From assembly GCA_035547055.1 (NCBI GenBank), contig DASZVN010000155.1, forward strand, positions 1 through 25,493: a DNA stretch of 25,493 nt. Reading direction: 5' to 3'. The translations under genes and the position numbers were made by a program. Within the stretch, counting starts at the first letter, position 1. Every line of letters begins with the position of its first letter. The notes under the pieces were generated by a model. The model saw nothing but the letters and a program-made list of their open reading frames with translations, was not told the origin of the DNA and made no database searches. Of the stretch, positions 1 through 7,498 are shown piece after piece. Source of the stretch: DASZVN01 sp035547055 (GTDB lineage: Bacteria > Pseudomonadota > Alphaproteobacteria > Rhizobiales > Methylopilaceae).

Positions 1-100
1 GGGTCCTGCGGAGGACAAGCCGATGGACGTGAGCCGCGTCGCGTCTGCCTTGCCGTCGCGTGCCGAAACCCCGGCCCGGCGTCACAACCGGGGGGACTCC

Positions 101-2212
101 ATGAGCGACGCCAGTGCGGGCAGGGGGGGCTTGGCCATCCCCTCGCCCGCCGACATCGCGGGCCTGCTGAAGCGCGGCGATCTCGGGCTCGCCTTCGGCG
201 TGCTCGCGATCCTCGTCATCCTGATCCTGCCGCTGCCGCCGTTCCTCCTCGACGTCTCGCTCGCGATCTCGATCACCCTGTCGGTCCTGATCCTGATGAC
301 GACGCTGTTCATCCAGGGGCCGCTGGAATTTTCCTCCTTCCCGACGATCCTCTTGATCGCGACGATGCTGCGGCTGTCGCTCAACCTCGCCTCGACCCGC
401 CTCATCCTCGGCAACGGCTCGACCGGCACCGGCGCCGCCGGCCGCGTCATCGAGGCCTTCGGCTCGTTCGTGATGGGCGGCAATTTCGTCATCGGGATCA
501 TCGTCTTCTCGATCCTGGTGATCGTGAACTTCGTCGTCATCACCAAGGGCTCGGGGCGCATCGCCGAGGTCGCGGCGCGCTTCACCCTCGACGCCATGCC
601 GGGCAAGCAGATGGCGATCGACGCCGACCTCTCGGCCGGCCTCATCGACGAGAACGACGCGCGGGCGCGGCGCAAGGCGCTGGAGCAGGAGAGCGCCTTC
701 TTCGGCGCGATGGACGGCGCCTCGAAATTCGTTCGCGGCGACGCCATCGCCGGCCTGCTCATCACCGTCATCAACATCGTGGCCGGCATGGTGGTCGGCG
801 TGGTGCAGAGCGGGCTCAGCCTGTCGCAGGCGGCGCACACCTACACGCTCCTCACCGTCGGCGACGGTCTCGTCACCCAGATCCCGGCCCTGATCGTCTC
901 GACCGCGGCCGGCCTCCTGGTGTCGAAGGCCGGCGTCTCCGGCGCCGCCGACCAGGCGCTGATGCGCCAGCTCTCGGGCTATCCCAAGGCGCTCGGCATG
1001 TCGGCCTTCGTGATGAGCGTCCTGGGCCTCCTGCCGGGCATTCCGGCCATCCCGTTCTTCGGGCTCGCCGCCGCGGCCGGCTTCCTCGCCTGGAAGATCG
1101 AGGGCACCCAGCGGGCTGCGGCCGCCAAGGCCAAGGCGGTCGAGGCGGCGAAGGCTGCGCCGGCGGCCCAGGCCGAGGAGCCGATCGCCGAGAGCCTCAA
1201 GCTCGACGATCTCAAGATCGAGCTCGGCTATGCGCTTCTGCCGCTGGTCGGCGAGGCGGGCGGCACCGACCAGCTCACCGAGCAGATCAAGGCGCTCCGC
1301 CGCCAGTTCGCCGCCGACATGGGCTTCGTCGTTCCCTCGGTTAGGCTGCTCGACAACGTCCACCTCGGGCCGAACAGCTACGTCATCAAGGTCAAGGAGG
1401 TCGAGGCCGGCACCGGCCAGGTCTTCCCCGGCCAGTTCATGGTGATGGATCCGGCCGGCCAGCAGATCCAGCTTCCCGGCCACCACACCACCGAGCCGAC
1501 CTTCGGCCTGCCGGCGACCTGGGTCGACGCCGCGCTGCGCGAGGAGGCCAACATGCGCGGCTACACCGTCGTCGATGCCTCGACCGTGCTCTCGACCCAT
1601 CTGACCGAGGTGCTGAAGGGCAACATGGCCGACCTCCTCTCCTACGGCGAGACGTCCAAGCTGGTGAAGGAGCTGCCCAAGGAGCAGGGCAAGCTGGTCG
1701 AGGACATCGTGCCGTCGCAGGTGTCGATGACGGTGATCCAGCGCGTGCTGCAGTTCCTCCTCGGCGAGCGGGTGTCGATCCGCGACCTCGGCACCATCCT
1801 CGAGGGCATCGCGGAAGCCGTCGGCTGGAGCCGGAGCCCGGTCGTGATCGTCGAGCACGTGCGCAGCCGGCTGGCGCGCCAGCTTTGCGCCCAATATGCC
1901 GCGCCCGAGGGGCACTTGCCGCTGATCGTGCTGTCGCCGGCCTGGGAGCAGGCCTTTTCCGATTCGATCGTCGGCCAGGGCGACGACCGCCGCCTGGCGA
2001 TGGCGCCGTCGAAGCTCCAGGAGTTCGTCGGCCTGGTCCGCGACCGCTTCGAGGATGCGGCACGGCAGGGCGAGATGCCGGTGCTGCTCACCTCCGCCGC
2101 GATCCGCCCGTTCGTGCGCTCGATCGTCGAGCGCTTCCGCAGCCAGACCGCGGTCTTGAGCCAGGCCGAGATCCACCCCCGCGCCCGGCTGAAGACGATC
2201 GCCGCGATCTGA
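101..2212 (+). CDS. flhA: Flagellar biosynthesis protein FlhA (export gate)
   Basis: FlhA is the large inner-membrane subunit of the flagellar type III export gate. Its membrane half forms the export channel, and its cytoplasmic half docks chaperone-substrate complexes. The N-terminal half (residues about 20-335 of 703) is a series of hydrophobic segments. It carries the FHIPEP-family signature near residues 150-183 (GRIAEVAARFTLDAMPGKQM, then AIDADLSAGLID). An Ala/Lys-rich linker near 345-365 leads to the soluble domain. The start at 101 gives 703 residues, close to the family norm, and has GGGGGA just upstream. An in-frame ATG at 23 has a better-placed GGAGG (10-14) and would add 26 residues, so the start is not settled. 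No other flagellar gene follows in the window. A virulence-type SctV is the alternative, but sequence and length fit FlhA. Confidence 0.93.
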   Translation: MSDASAGRGGLAIPSPADIAGLLKRGDLGLAFGVLAILVILILPLPPFLLDVSLAISITLSVLILMTTLFIQGPLEFSSFPTILLIATMLRLSLNLASTRLILGNGSTGTGAAGRVIEAFGSFVMGGNFVIGIIVFSILVIVNFVVITKGSGRIAEVAARFTLDAMPGKQMAIDADLSAGLIDENDARARRKALEQESAFFGAMDGASKFVRGDAIAGLLITVINIVAGMVVGVVQSGLSLSQAAHTYTLLTVGDGLVTQIPALIVSTAAGLLVSKAGVSGAADQALMRQLSGYPKALGMSAFVMSVLGLLPGIPAIPFFGLAAAAGFLAWKIEGTQRAAAAKAKAVEAAKAAPAAQAEEPIAESLKLDDLKIELGYALLPLVGEAGGTDQLTEQIKALRRQFAADMGFVVPSVRLLDNVHLGPNSYVIKVKEVEAGTGQVFPGQFMVMDPAGQQIQLPGHHTTEPTFGLPATWVDAALREEANMRGYTVVDASTVLSTHLTEVLKGNMADLLSYGETSKLVKELPKEQGKLVEDIVPSQVSMTVIQRVLQFLLGERVSIRDLGTILEGIAEAVGWSRSPVVIVEHVRSRLARQLCAQYAAPEGHLPLIVLSPAWEQAFSDSIVGQGDDRRLAMAPSKLQEFVGLVRDRFEDAARQGEMPVLLTSAAIRPFVRSIVERFRSQTAVLSQAEIHPRARLKTIAAI

Positions 2213-2218
2213 GGCGCG

Positions 2219-2452
2219 CTAAGGCTTGGGCGGGCGGAATTCGATCGTGATGCCCTCCGCCAGCGCGGTGCGGATGAGAAGATCGTAGATCTGGTCGGCC
2301 GCAATCCCGGTGCCGGCGAAGCGTTGGGCGAGGCGCGCCGCCTCGGGACCGCTCGCGATCACCACGCCATCCAGCCGCGCGGCCGCGATGACCGCGTCGA
2401 TCGCCGCCGCCACGTCGTCATGCAGGGCCAGCCTCTCGTTGGGCTCCGTCAT
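2219..2452 (-). CDS. Small hypothetical protein (77 aa)
   Basis: I do not recognise the family. The product is 77 residues, soluble, Ala-rich and probably mostly helical, with no signal peptide or membrane segment. It has an acidic N-terminal half and ends in a short basic, Pro-rich tail (FRPPKP). I believe it is real because an exact AGGAGG lies 8 bases upstream of the ATG and the frame keeps the local codon bias. It converges on flhA with 6 bases between the stop codons and is transcribed divergently from the Crp/Fnr gene. A link to flagella or to the regulator is possible from position only. Confidence 0.6.
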   Translation of the reverse strand: MTEPNERLALHDDVAAAIDAVIAAARLDGVVIASGPEAARLAQRFAGTGIAADQIYDLLIRTALAEGITIEFRPPKP

Positions 2453-2623
2453 TCGAAGCGCCTCCTGCGCTCGGCTCCCGAAGAGCGCCGAGAGCGGACG
2501 GCGATCTAATCGCGACGGAACCCTTCCCGCATTCTCATATGTTTATCGCTTGGGGGAAACTTGACGGGGACGCATGACCGGGCATCCCGTCGACTTGGCA
2601 AGGCCGCGGCGGAGGGTGAGGCG
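2453..2623. promoter_or_regulatory. Divergent intergenic region, small gene and Crp/Fnr gene
   Basis: These 171 bases separate two divergent genes and must hold both promoters. The stretch near 2531-2549 is clearly AT-richer than its surroundings and is the likeliest melting region. A short perfect dyad, GCGAT-CTA-ATCGC, lies at 2501-2513. I could not assign a convincing -35/-10 pair, and I see no TTGAT-N4-ATCAA Fnr-type box. Confidence 0.35.
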
Positions 2624-3343
2624 ATGTCGGAGCTTCTGATCCGCAAGCTCGAGCTGCGCGACCACCTGTCGGCGGAGGAGAAGCAGATCATCCGCGATAT
2701 GGTCGGGCCGGCCCGTCTCGTCCGCTCCGATTTCGACATCGTTTGCCAGGGCGACCACCCGTCCGAGAGCACCCTGCTGCTCGAGGGCTTCACCTTTCGC
2801 TCGGTCTATCTGAAGGACGGCCAGCGCCAGATCACCTCGATCCACGTGCCGGGCGATTTCGTCGATCTCCACTGCTTCCTCATCAAGCAGATGGACCACA
2901 ACATCACCGCGCTGACGCCGTGCCGGATCGCGAAGGTGCCGCACGCGACGCTGCAGCGGATCAGCGAGACCCAGCCTCATCTGACCCGCATGTTCTGGCT
3001 GAGCACGCTGATCGACGCGGCGATCCATCGCCGCTGGCTCGCCGCGATGGGGCGCCAGTCGGCGCTCGCGCACGCCGCGCATCTCCTCTGCGAGCTCTAC
3101 GTCCGCCAGAACGAGATCGGCCTGGTCGACGGCGCCAGCTTCCGCGCGCCCCTCACGCAGGTGAAGCTCGCCGACGCGCTCGGCCTGTCGCACGTCCACA
3201 CCAACCGCGTCGTCCAGGAACTGCGCGAGCGCCGGCTGGTCGAGTGGCTCGGCGATCGCGTCACCGTGCTCGACTGGGACGGTCTCGCGGGGCTGGCCGA
3301 GTTCGACCCGACCTATCTCTCGCTCTGTTGCGAGCCGCGTTGA
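2624..3343 (+). CDS. Crp/Fnr-family transcriptional regulator
   Basis: This is a DNA-binding regulator of 239 residues. Residues about 20-125 form a cyclic-nucleotide-binding-like beta-barrel, including the VPGDFVDL stretch (75-82) typical of rhizobial Crp/Fnr relatives. A dimerisation helix follows at about 125-165. The winged helix-turn-helix lies near 178-215 (TQVKLADALGLSHVHTNRVV, then QELRERRLVEWLGDRV). The N-terminal cysteine cluster of a true Fnr oxygen sensor is absent, and I do not see the canonical cAMP phosphate-binding signature, so ligand and regulon are unknown. The ATG at 2624 is chosen because GGAGG (2611-2615) sits 8 bases upstream. The frame extends to a TTG at 2561, which has weaker support. 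It converges with ilvD, and its targets cannot be told from sequence. Confidence 0.88.
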   Translation: MSELLIRKLELRDHLSAEEKQIIRDMVGPARLVRSDFDIVCQGDHPSESTLLLEGFTFRSVYLKDGQRQITSIHVPGDFVDLHCFLIKQMDHNITALTPCRIAKVPHATLQRISETQPHLTRMFWLSTLIDAAIHRRWLAAMGRQSALAHAAHLLCELYVRQNEIGLVDGASFRAPLTQVKLADALGLSHVHTNRVVQELRERRLVEWLGDRVTVLDWDGLAGLAEFDPTYLSLCCEPR

Positions 3344-3385
3344 GCCGGCCTGGACTCCCGCCTTGCGCCGAGGCCTGCGGCCGGC
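3344..3385. terminator. Candidate bidirectional terminator or inverted repeat between convergent genes
   Basis: GCCGGCC (3344-3350) begins right after the regulator stop codon and is complementary to GGCCGGC (3379-3385), just before the ilvD stop. This gives a 7-bp GC stem around a 28-base loop. There is no T-tract on either side, so this is weak as an intrinsic terminator. It is listed because it spans the only gap between two convergent genes. Confidence 0.25.
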
Positions 3386-3387
3386 GC

Positions 3388-5235
3388 TCAGCCGAACCGG
3401 CTCACGTCGCGGACGGCGCCGCGGTCGGCGCTGGTGGTGAGGAGGGCGTAGGCCTGGAGCGCCTGCGAGACCACGCGGTTGCGGCCGAGCGGCTTCCAGG
3501 CGTCGGCGCCCCGGGCCTCCATCGCCGCGCGGCGCTGCGCCAGCGCCTCGTCGGAGACGGCGAGATTGATCGAGCGGTTCGGGATGTCGATCTCGATCGT
3601 GTCGCCGTCCTCGACCAGGCCGATCGCGCCGCCCTCGGCCGCCTCGGGCGAGACATGGCCGATCGAGAGCCCCGAGGTGCCGCCCGAGAAGCGCCCGTCG
3701 GTCACGAGCGCGCAGACCTTTCCGAGGCCCTTCGATTTGATGTAGCTGGTCGGGTACAGCATCTCCTGCATCCCCGGCCCGCCGCGCGGGCCCTCGTAGC
3801 GGATCAACACGACGTCGCCCGCCTTCACCTTGCCGGCGAGGATGCCCTCGACCGCGTCGTCCTGGCTCTCGAAGATGCGCGCCGGCCCCGAAAATTTCAG
3901 GATGCTCTTGTCGACGCCCGCGGTCTTCACGATGCAGCCCTTCTCGGCGATGTTGCCGTAGAGCACCGCGAGGCCGCCGTCCTGCGAGAAGGCGTGGGCC
4001 TTGTCGCGGATGATGCCGTTCTCGCGGTCGGCGTCGAGGGCCTTGTAGCGGCGCTCCTGGCTGAAGGCGACCGTGGTCGGGATGCCGCCCGGCGCGGCGC
4101 GGTAGAAGGTCTGCACCGTCTCGCTCTTGCTGCGGACGATGTCCCAATGGTCGAGCGCGGCGCCGAGCGTCGGCGCGTGGACGGTCGCGACGTCGGCGTG
4201 GATCAGCCCGGCACGGTCGAGCTCGCCCAGGATCGCCATGATGCCGCCGGCGCGGTGGACGTCCTCCAGATGCACGTCGGCGATCGACGGCGCCACCTTG
4301 CAGAGGTTCGGCACCTTGCGCGACAGGCGGTCGATGTCCGCCATGGTGAAAGGCACCTGGCCCTCCTGCGCGGCGGCCAGCAGGTGGAGCACGGTGTTGG
4401 TCGAGCCGCCCATCGAGATGTCGAGGGTCATCGCGTTCTCGAAGGCGGCGAAGGTGGCGATGCCGCGCGGCAGCGCGGTCGCGTCGTCCTGCTCGTAGTA
4501 GCGGCGGGCGAGATCGACGATCAGGTGGCCGGCCTCGACGAACAGGCGCTTGCGGTCGGCATGGGTCGCAAGCGTGGTGCCGTTGCCGGGCAGGGCGAGG
4601 CCGAGCGCCTCGGTCAGGCAGTTCATCGAGTTGGCGGTGAACATGCCCGAGCAGGAGCCGCAGGTCGGGCAGGCCGAGCGCTCGATCACCTCGACGTCGG
4701 CGTCGGCGACGGCGTCGTCGGCGGCCGCGACCATGGCGTCGATCAGGTCGATCGACTGCGACTTGCCGTGGAGCTTGACCTTGCCCGCCTCCATCGGGCC
4801 GCCGGAGACGAACACCGTCGGGATGTTGAGGCGCATCGCGGCCATCAGCATGCCGGGGGTGATCTTGTCGCAGTTCGAGATGCACACCAGCGCGTCGGCG
4901 CAATGGGCGTTGGCCATGTACTCGACGCTGTCGGCGATGAGCTCGCGCGAGGGCAGGCTGTAGAGCATGCCGGAATGGCCCATCGCGATGCCGTCGTCGA
5001 CCGCGATGGTGTTGAATTCCTTGGCGACGCCGCCGGCCTGCTCGACCTCGCGGGCGACCAGTTGGCCGAGGTCCTTGAGATGGACGTGGCCGGGCACGAA
5101 CTGGGTGAACGAGTTGGCGATCGCGATGATCGGCTTGCCGAAATCCTCGTCCTTCATCCCGGTGGCGCGCCACAGGCCGCGGGCGCCGGCCATGTTGCGG
5201 CCGTGGGTGGTGGTGCGGGAACGATATTGCGGCAT
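3388..5235 (-). CDS. ilvD: Dihydroxy-acid dehydratase IlvD
   Basis: IlvD dehydrates 2,3-dihydroxy-isovalerate and 2,3-dihydroxy-methylvalerate to the 2-keto acids, the third common step of valine and isoleucine synthesis. It also feeds leucine and pantothenate synthesis. The 615-residue product closely follows Escherichia coli IlvD (616 residues). Visible features are the N-terminal TTTHGRNMAGARGLWRATGM, the metal-binding region AVDDGIAMGH (about 78-87), NCDKITPGM with Cys122, and ACPTCGSCSGMFTAN with Cys189, Cys192 and Cys195. Cys122 and Cys195 correspond to cluster ligands in the E. coli-type enzyme. The C-terminal RFSGGTSGLSIGHVSPEA is intact. The ATG at 5235 matches the family start and has AGGA upstream. 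The frame runs open to 5466 without family resemblance. The gene stands alone, away from other ilv genes, which is common. Confidence 0.97.
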   Translation of the reverse strand: MPQYRSRTTTHGRNMAGARGLWRATGMKDEDFGKPIIAIANSFTQFVPGHVHLKDLGQLVAREVEQAGGVAKEFNTIAVDDGIAMGHSGMLYSLPSRELIADSVEYMANAHCADALVCISNCDKITPGMLMAAMRLNIPTVFVSGGPMEAGKVKLHGKSQSIDLIDAMVAAADDAVADADVEVIERSACPTCGSCSGMFTANSMNCLTEALGLALPGNGTTLATHADRKRLFVEAGHLIVDLARRYYEQDDATALPRGIATFAAFENAMTLDISMGGSTNTVLHLLAAAQEGQVPFTMADIDRLSRKVPNLCKVAPSIADVHLEDVHRAGGIMAILGELDRAGLIHADVATVHAPTLGAALDHWDIVRSKSETVQTFYRAAPGGIPTTVAFSQERRYKALDADRENGIIRDKAHAFSQDGGLAVLYGNIAEKGCIVKTAGVDKSILKFSGPARIFESQDDAVEGILAGKVKAGDVVLIRYEGPRGGPGMQEMLYPTSYIKSKGLGKVCALVTDGRFSGGTSGLSIGHVSPEAAEGGAIGLVEDGDTIEIDIPNRSINLAVSDEALAQRRAAMEARGADAWKPLGRNRVVSQALQAYALLTTSADRGAVRDVSRFG

Positions 5236-5609
5236 CGGGACGGTCCTGTCGGAGGAGGCGGCACGGCCTCGCGCCTCGGCGCGGCGGGGCCTGCGCCGGG
5301 AGAGACAGGGCTGGAATAGCGCCTTTCCCGGCCGATCGTCCAGCGAAGCGGCACCGGCCGAAATCCGTGGATCGGGCGAGGCTGTCGCTTTCGCGCCATA
5401 GTGAGCGGCAGAAGCCGGGGCGCATCTTGCGAAGCAGCCGTTGCAAAGGGTACTTTGCCAAATCACGCCAAGTCGATGCGCGTTGATCTTGTGATTTGAT
5501 GTGTTGTTCCGGATGGGGGGAGCCGTCCGGAGATAGCGGAGGCGGGGGCCGCTTCTTGGCGATACGTGCAGGACAGCAATCGCCGCGAGCAGGCGGCGTG
5601 GTCGGCTGG
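5236..5609. promoter_or_regulatory. 374-base divergent intergenic region between ilvD and tpsB
   Basis: I see no gene here. The part next to ilvD (5236-5400) is very GC-rich. The section at about 5440-5512 is distinctly AT-richer and contains the CAAATCAC/GTGATTTG dyad, so promoters for one or both flanking genes probably lie there. I could not find a good -35/-10 pair. I saw no leader peptide rich in Ile, Val or Leu codons ahead of ilvD and no recognisable riboswitch. Upstream in-frame starts for tpsB (TTG 5496, TTG 5556, GTG 5598) fall inside this region. Confidence 0.5.
5459..5498. repeat. Perfect 8-bp dyad CAAATCAC-N24-GTGATTTG, possible operator
   Basis: CAAATCAC (5459-5466) and GTGATTTG (5491-5498) are exact reverse complements. 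Their starts are 32 bases apart, about three helical turns, so both half-sites would face the same side of the DNA. They sit in the AT-richest part of the divergent ilvD/tpsB region. The factor, if any, is unknown. Confidence 0.3.
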
Positions 5610-7340
5610 ATGGCGCCGCGCGCCGTCTCCCTGGCGCTTGCGGTGGCGGCGCTCGCTCTCGGCGCGCCCGCGGCCGTGGCGCAGACCGCGAGCCAGCTCA
5701 CGCCGCGGAGCTTCGAGCCGCAGCCGCCCGGCGGCGGCGCCACCATCGTGTTCTCCGGCCAGCCCGGACTGGAGACGCCGCCCGGCGCCGAGCGGCTGAC
5801 GGTGACCGTCGGCCGGGTCACGGTCGACGGCGCCTTCCCCGAGCTCGACGCCGCCAACAAGGCCTTCGTCGCCCGCCTCGCCGGACGCCGCATTCCGGCC
5901 TCGGAGATCTTCGCGGCGACGCGCGCGCTCGAAGCCGCCTATGCCCAGGCCGGCTATGTGCTGGCGCGGGTGGTGCTGCCGCAGCAGCAGCTCCGGAACG
6001 GCGGCAGTCTCCGCATCGTCGTGGTCGACGGCTTCATCGAGCGCGCCGATGTCAGCCGGGTGCCGGAGCGGGTGCGGGGCCGCGTCGCGGCAGTGGTCGC
6101 GCCGCTGGTCGGCCAGCGCCACCTCACCATCGGGGTGATCGAGCGCCGCCTGCTGATCGCCGGCGACACCCCGGGCGTCGGCCTCCGCTCGGCGCTGTCG
6201 CGCGGGACCGCGACCGGGGCGACGGTCCTGACCATCGAGGGCACCTACAGCCCCGCCTACGGCATGATCGACGCCGACAACACGCTCGCCTCCGCGCTCG
6301 GCCGCACCACGACGGGCGTCGGGGTCGACCTCAACAGCGTGCTCGGCCTCGGCGAGAGCGCCTATCTGCGCGTCACCGGCCATCTCGCCGGCAACGACCA
6401 GAACGGCCTCGGCGGCCTCGGCACCGACCACCCGCGCTATGGCGCGCTCGCCGGCGGCGTGTGGATGCCGATCGGCACCGACGGGCTCAAGTTCAACCTC
6501 GAGGCGGTCGAGACGCGGGCCACGCTGAAGGCTCCCGCCGCGCCCGAGTTCGCCACGGTGTTCGACCGCGTCACCGCGCTCCTGCGCTATCCCTGGATCC
6601 GCTCGCGCACGCTCGACGTCGGCACCGAGGCCTCCTTCGACGTCGAGAACGAGACGGCCAGCCTGGTGACGCCGATCGCCAGCCTGCCGGTGTGGGAGGA
6701 TGCCGTGCGGGTGGCGCGGCTGTCGGGCGACGTGACGTGGCACACCGGCTGGGGCGGCACGCTGTTCGCCAAGGCGATCCTGTCGTTCGGGATCGATGCC
6801 TTCGGCGCCCGCGACGGCACGCCGGCGCTGCCGCTGTCGCGCGCCGGCGCCAGCCCCGACTTCCAGAAATTCGAAGCGCTGGTCGACTACAGCCAGCCGC
6901 TGCTGCCGCACCTGGCGATGAACCTCTATGCCCGCGGGCAGACCTCGTTCGGGCAGCCGCTGGTCCTGGCCGAGCAGATCGGCCTCGCCTCGTTCCAGGA
7001 GCTTTCGACCTTCGACGCCGGCACGCTCGGCGGCGACAGCGGCTGGGTGGTCCGGGCTGAGTTGAACTCGCCCTGGTCGGCGACGCTCGACGCGGTGGCG
7101 CTGCAGGTGGTGCCCTACGCCTTCGGCGCGACCGGCATGCTGTTCCTCGCCAACCCGTCGGCGCTGGAGCACGGCACGGTTCGCGTCTCGTCGATCGGCG
7201 TCGGCGTGCGGCTCGGCTCCACGGTCGTGGTGCAGGGTCTCCCGCAGGCGGCGCTGACGCTGGAATACGGCCGCCGCTTCCGCAGCGACCAGCTTCCGGA
7301 CGACAATCGCTTCACCCTGGTCAGCTCGACGCGCTTCTAG
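5610..7340 (+). CDS. TpsB-family outer-membrane transporter (ShlB/FhaC/HecB)
   Basis: This is the outer-membrane pore of a two-partner secretion pair and should export the TpsA encoded next. The 576-residue product begins with a signal peptide (residues 1-24, basic start, hydrophobic core, AVA before Gln25). A POTRA-like domain follows at about 60-150 (TVDGAFPELDAANKAFVARL through VVVDGFIERADVS). The rest is a beta-barrel of alternating strands ending in a terminal Phe (SSTRF), as expected for BAM-inserted proteins. The ATG at 5610 is chosen because it starts the signal peptide. The frame is open from 5496, and upstream TTG/GTG starts cannot be excluded. In the barrel, EQIGLASFQELSTFDAGTLG aligns with the usual L6 loop, but the VRGY/F tetrad is replaced by LSTF (residues 465-468). 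The gap to tpsA is 158 bases. Confidence 0.88.
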   Translation: MAPRAVSLALAVAALALGAPAAVAQTASQLTPRSFEPQPPGGGATIVFSGQPGLETPPGAERLTVTVGRVTVDGAFPELDAANKAFVARLAGRRIPASEIFAATRALEAAYAQAGYVLARVVLPQQQLRNGGSLRIVVVDGFIERADVSRVPERVRGRVAAVVAPLVGQRHLTIGVIERRLLIAGDTPGVGLRSALSRGTATGATVLTIEGTYSPAYGMIDADNTLASALGRTTTGVGVDLNSVLGLGESAYLRVTGHLAGNDQNGLGGLGTDHPRYGALAGGVWMPIGTDGLKFNLEAVETRATLKAPAAPEFATVFDRVTALLRYPWIRSRTLDVGTEASFDVENETASLVTPIASLPVWEDAVRVARLSGDVTWHTGWGGTLFAKAILSFGIDAFGARDGTPALPLSRAGASPDFQKFEALVDYSQPLLPHLAMNLYARGQTSFGQPLVLAEQIGLASFQELSTFDAGTLGGDSGWVVRAELNSPWSATLDAVALQVVPYAFGATGMLFLANPSALEHGTVRVSSIGVGVRLGSTVVVQGLPQAALTLEYGRRFRSDQLPDDNRFTLVSSTRF

Positions 7341-7498
7341 CTCCGTCCAGGCATTAGTGAAAAGTTGACGTTCTCGACGCCCGATCTGGACGCGATGTCG
7401 CAGCCCTCGTAGTCTGCGCACCAGCGGCGCTCGTAGGCTTGAGACGTCCGAGCGATCCGGTGGCTGGATTGCCGGGGCGCCCTGGGTGGGAGGGGCGG

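Noticed and set aside
5236..5466. N-terminal extension of ilvD to 5466
   Set aside because: The added 77 residues have no family resemblance. The ATG at 5235 gives the canonical MPQYRS start and a normal length.
5236..5480. Leader-peptide attenuator or riboswitch for ilvD
   Set aside because: I found no short frame with a run of Ile, Val or Leu codons followed by alternative hairpins, and no recognisable riboswitch core.
2543..5893. 1,116-codon minus-strand frame across the regulator and ilvD
   Set aside because: It is an Arg/Pro-rich off-frame reading of ilvD and an antisense reading of the regulator.
7341..7498. Separate promoter for tpsA (TTGACG at 7365)
   Set aside because: No acceptable -10 hexamer lies 16-18 bases downstream, so co-transcription with tpsB is at least as likely.
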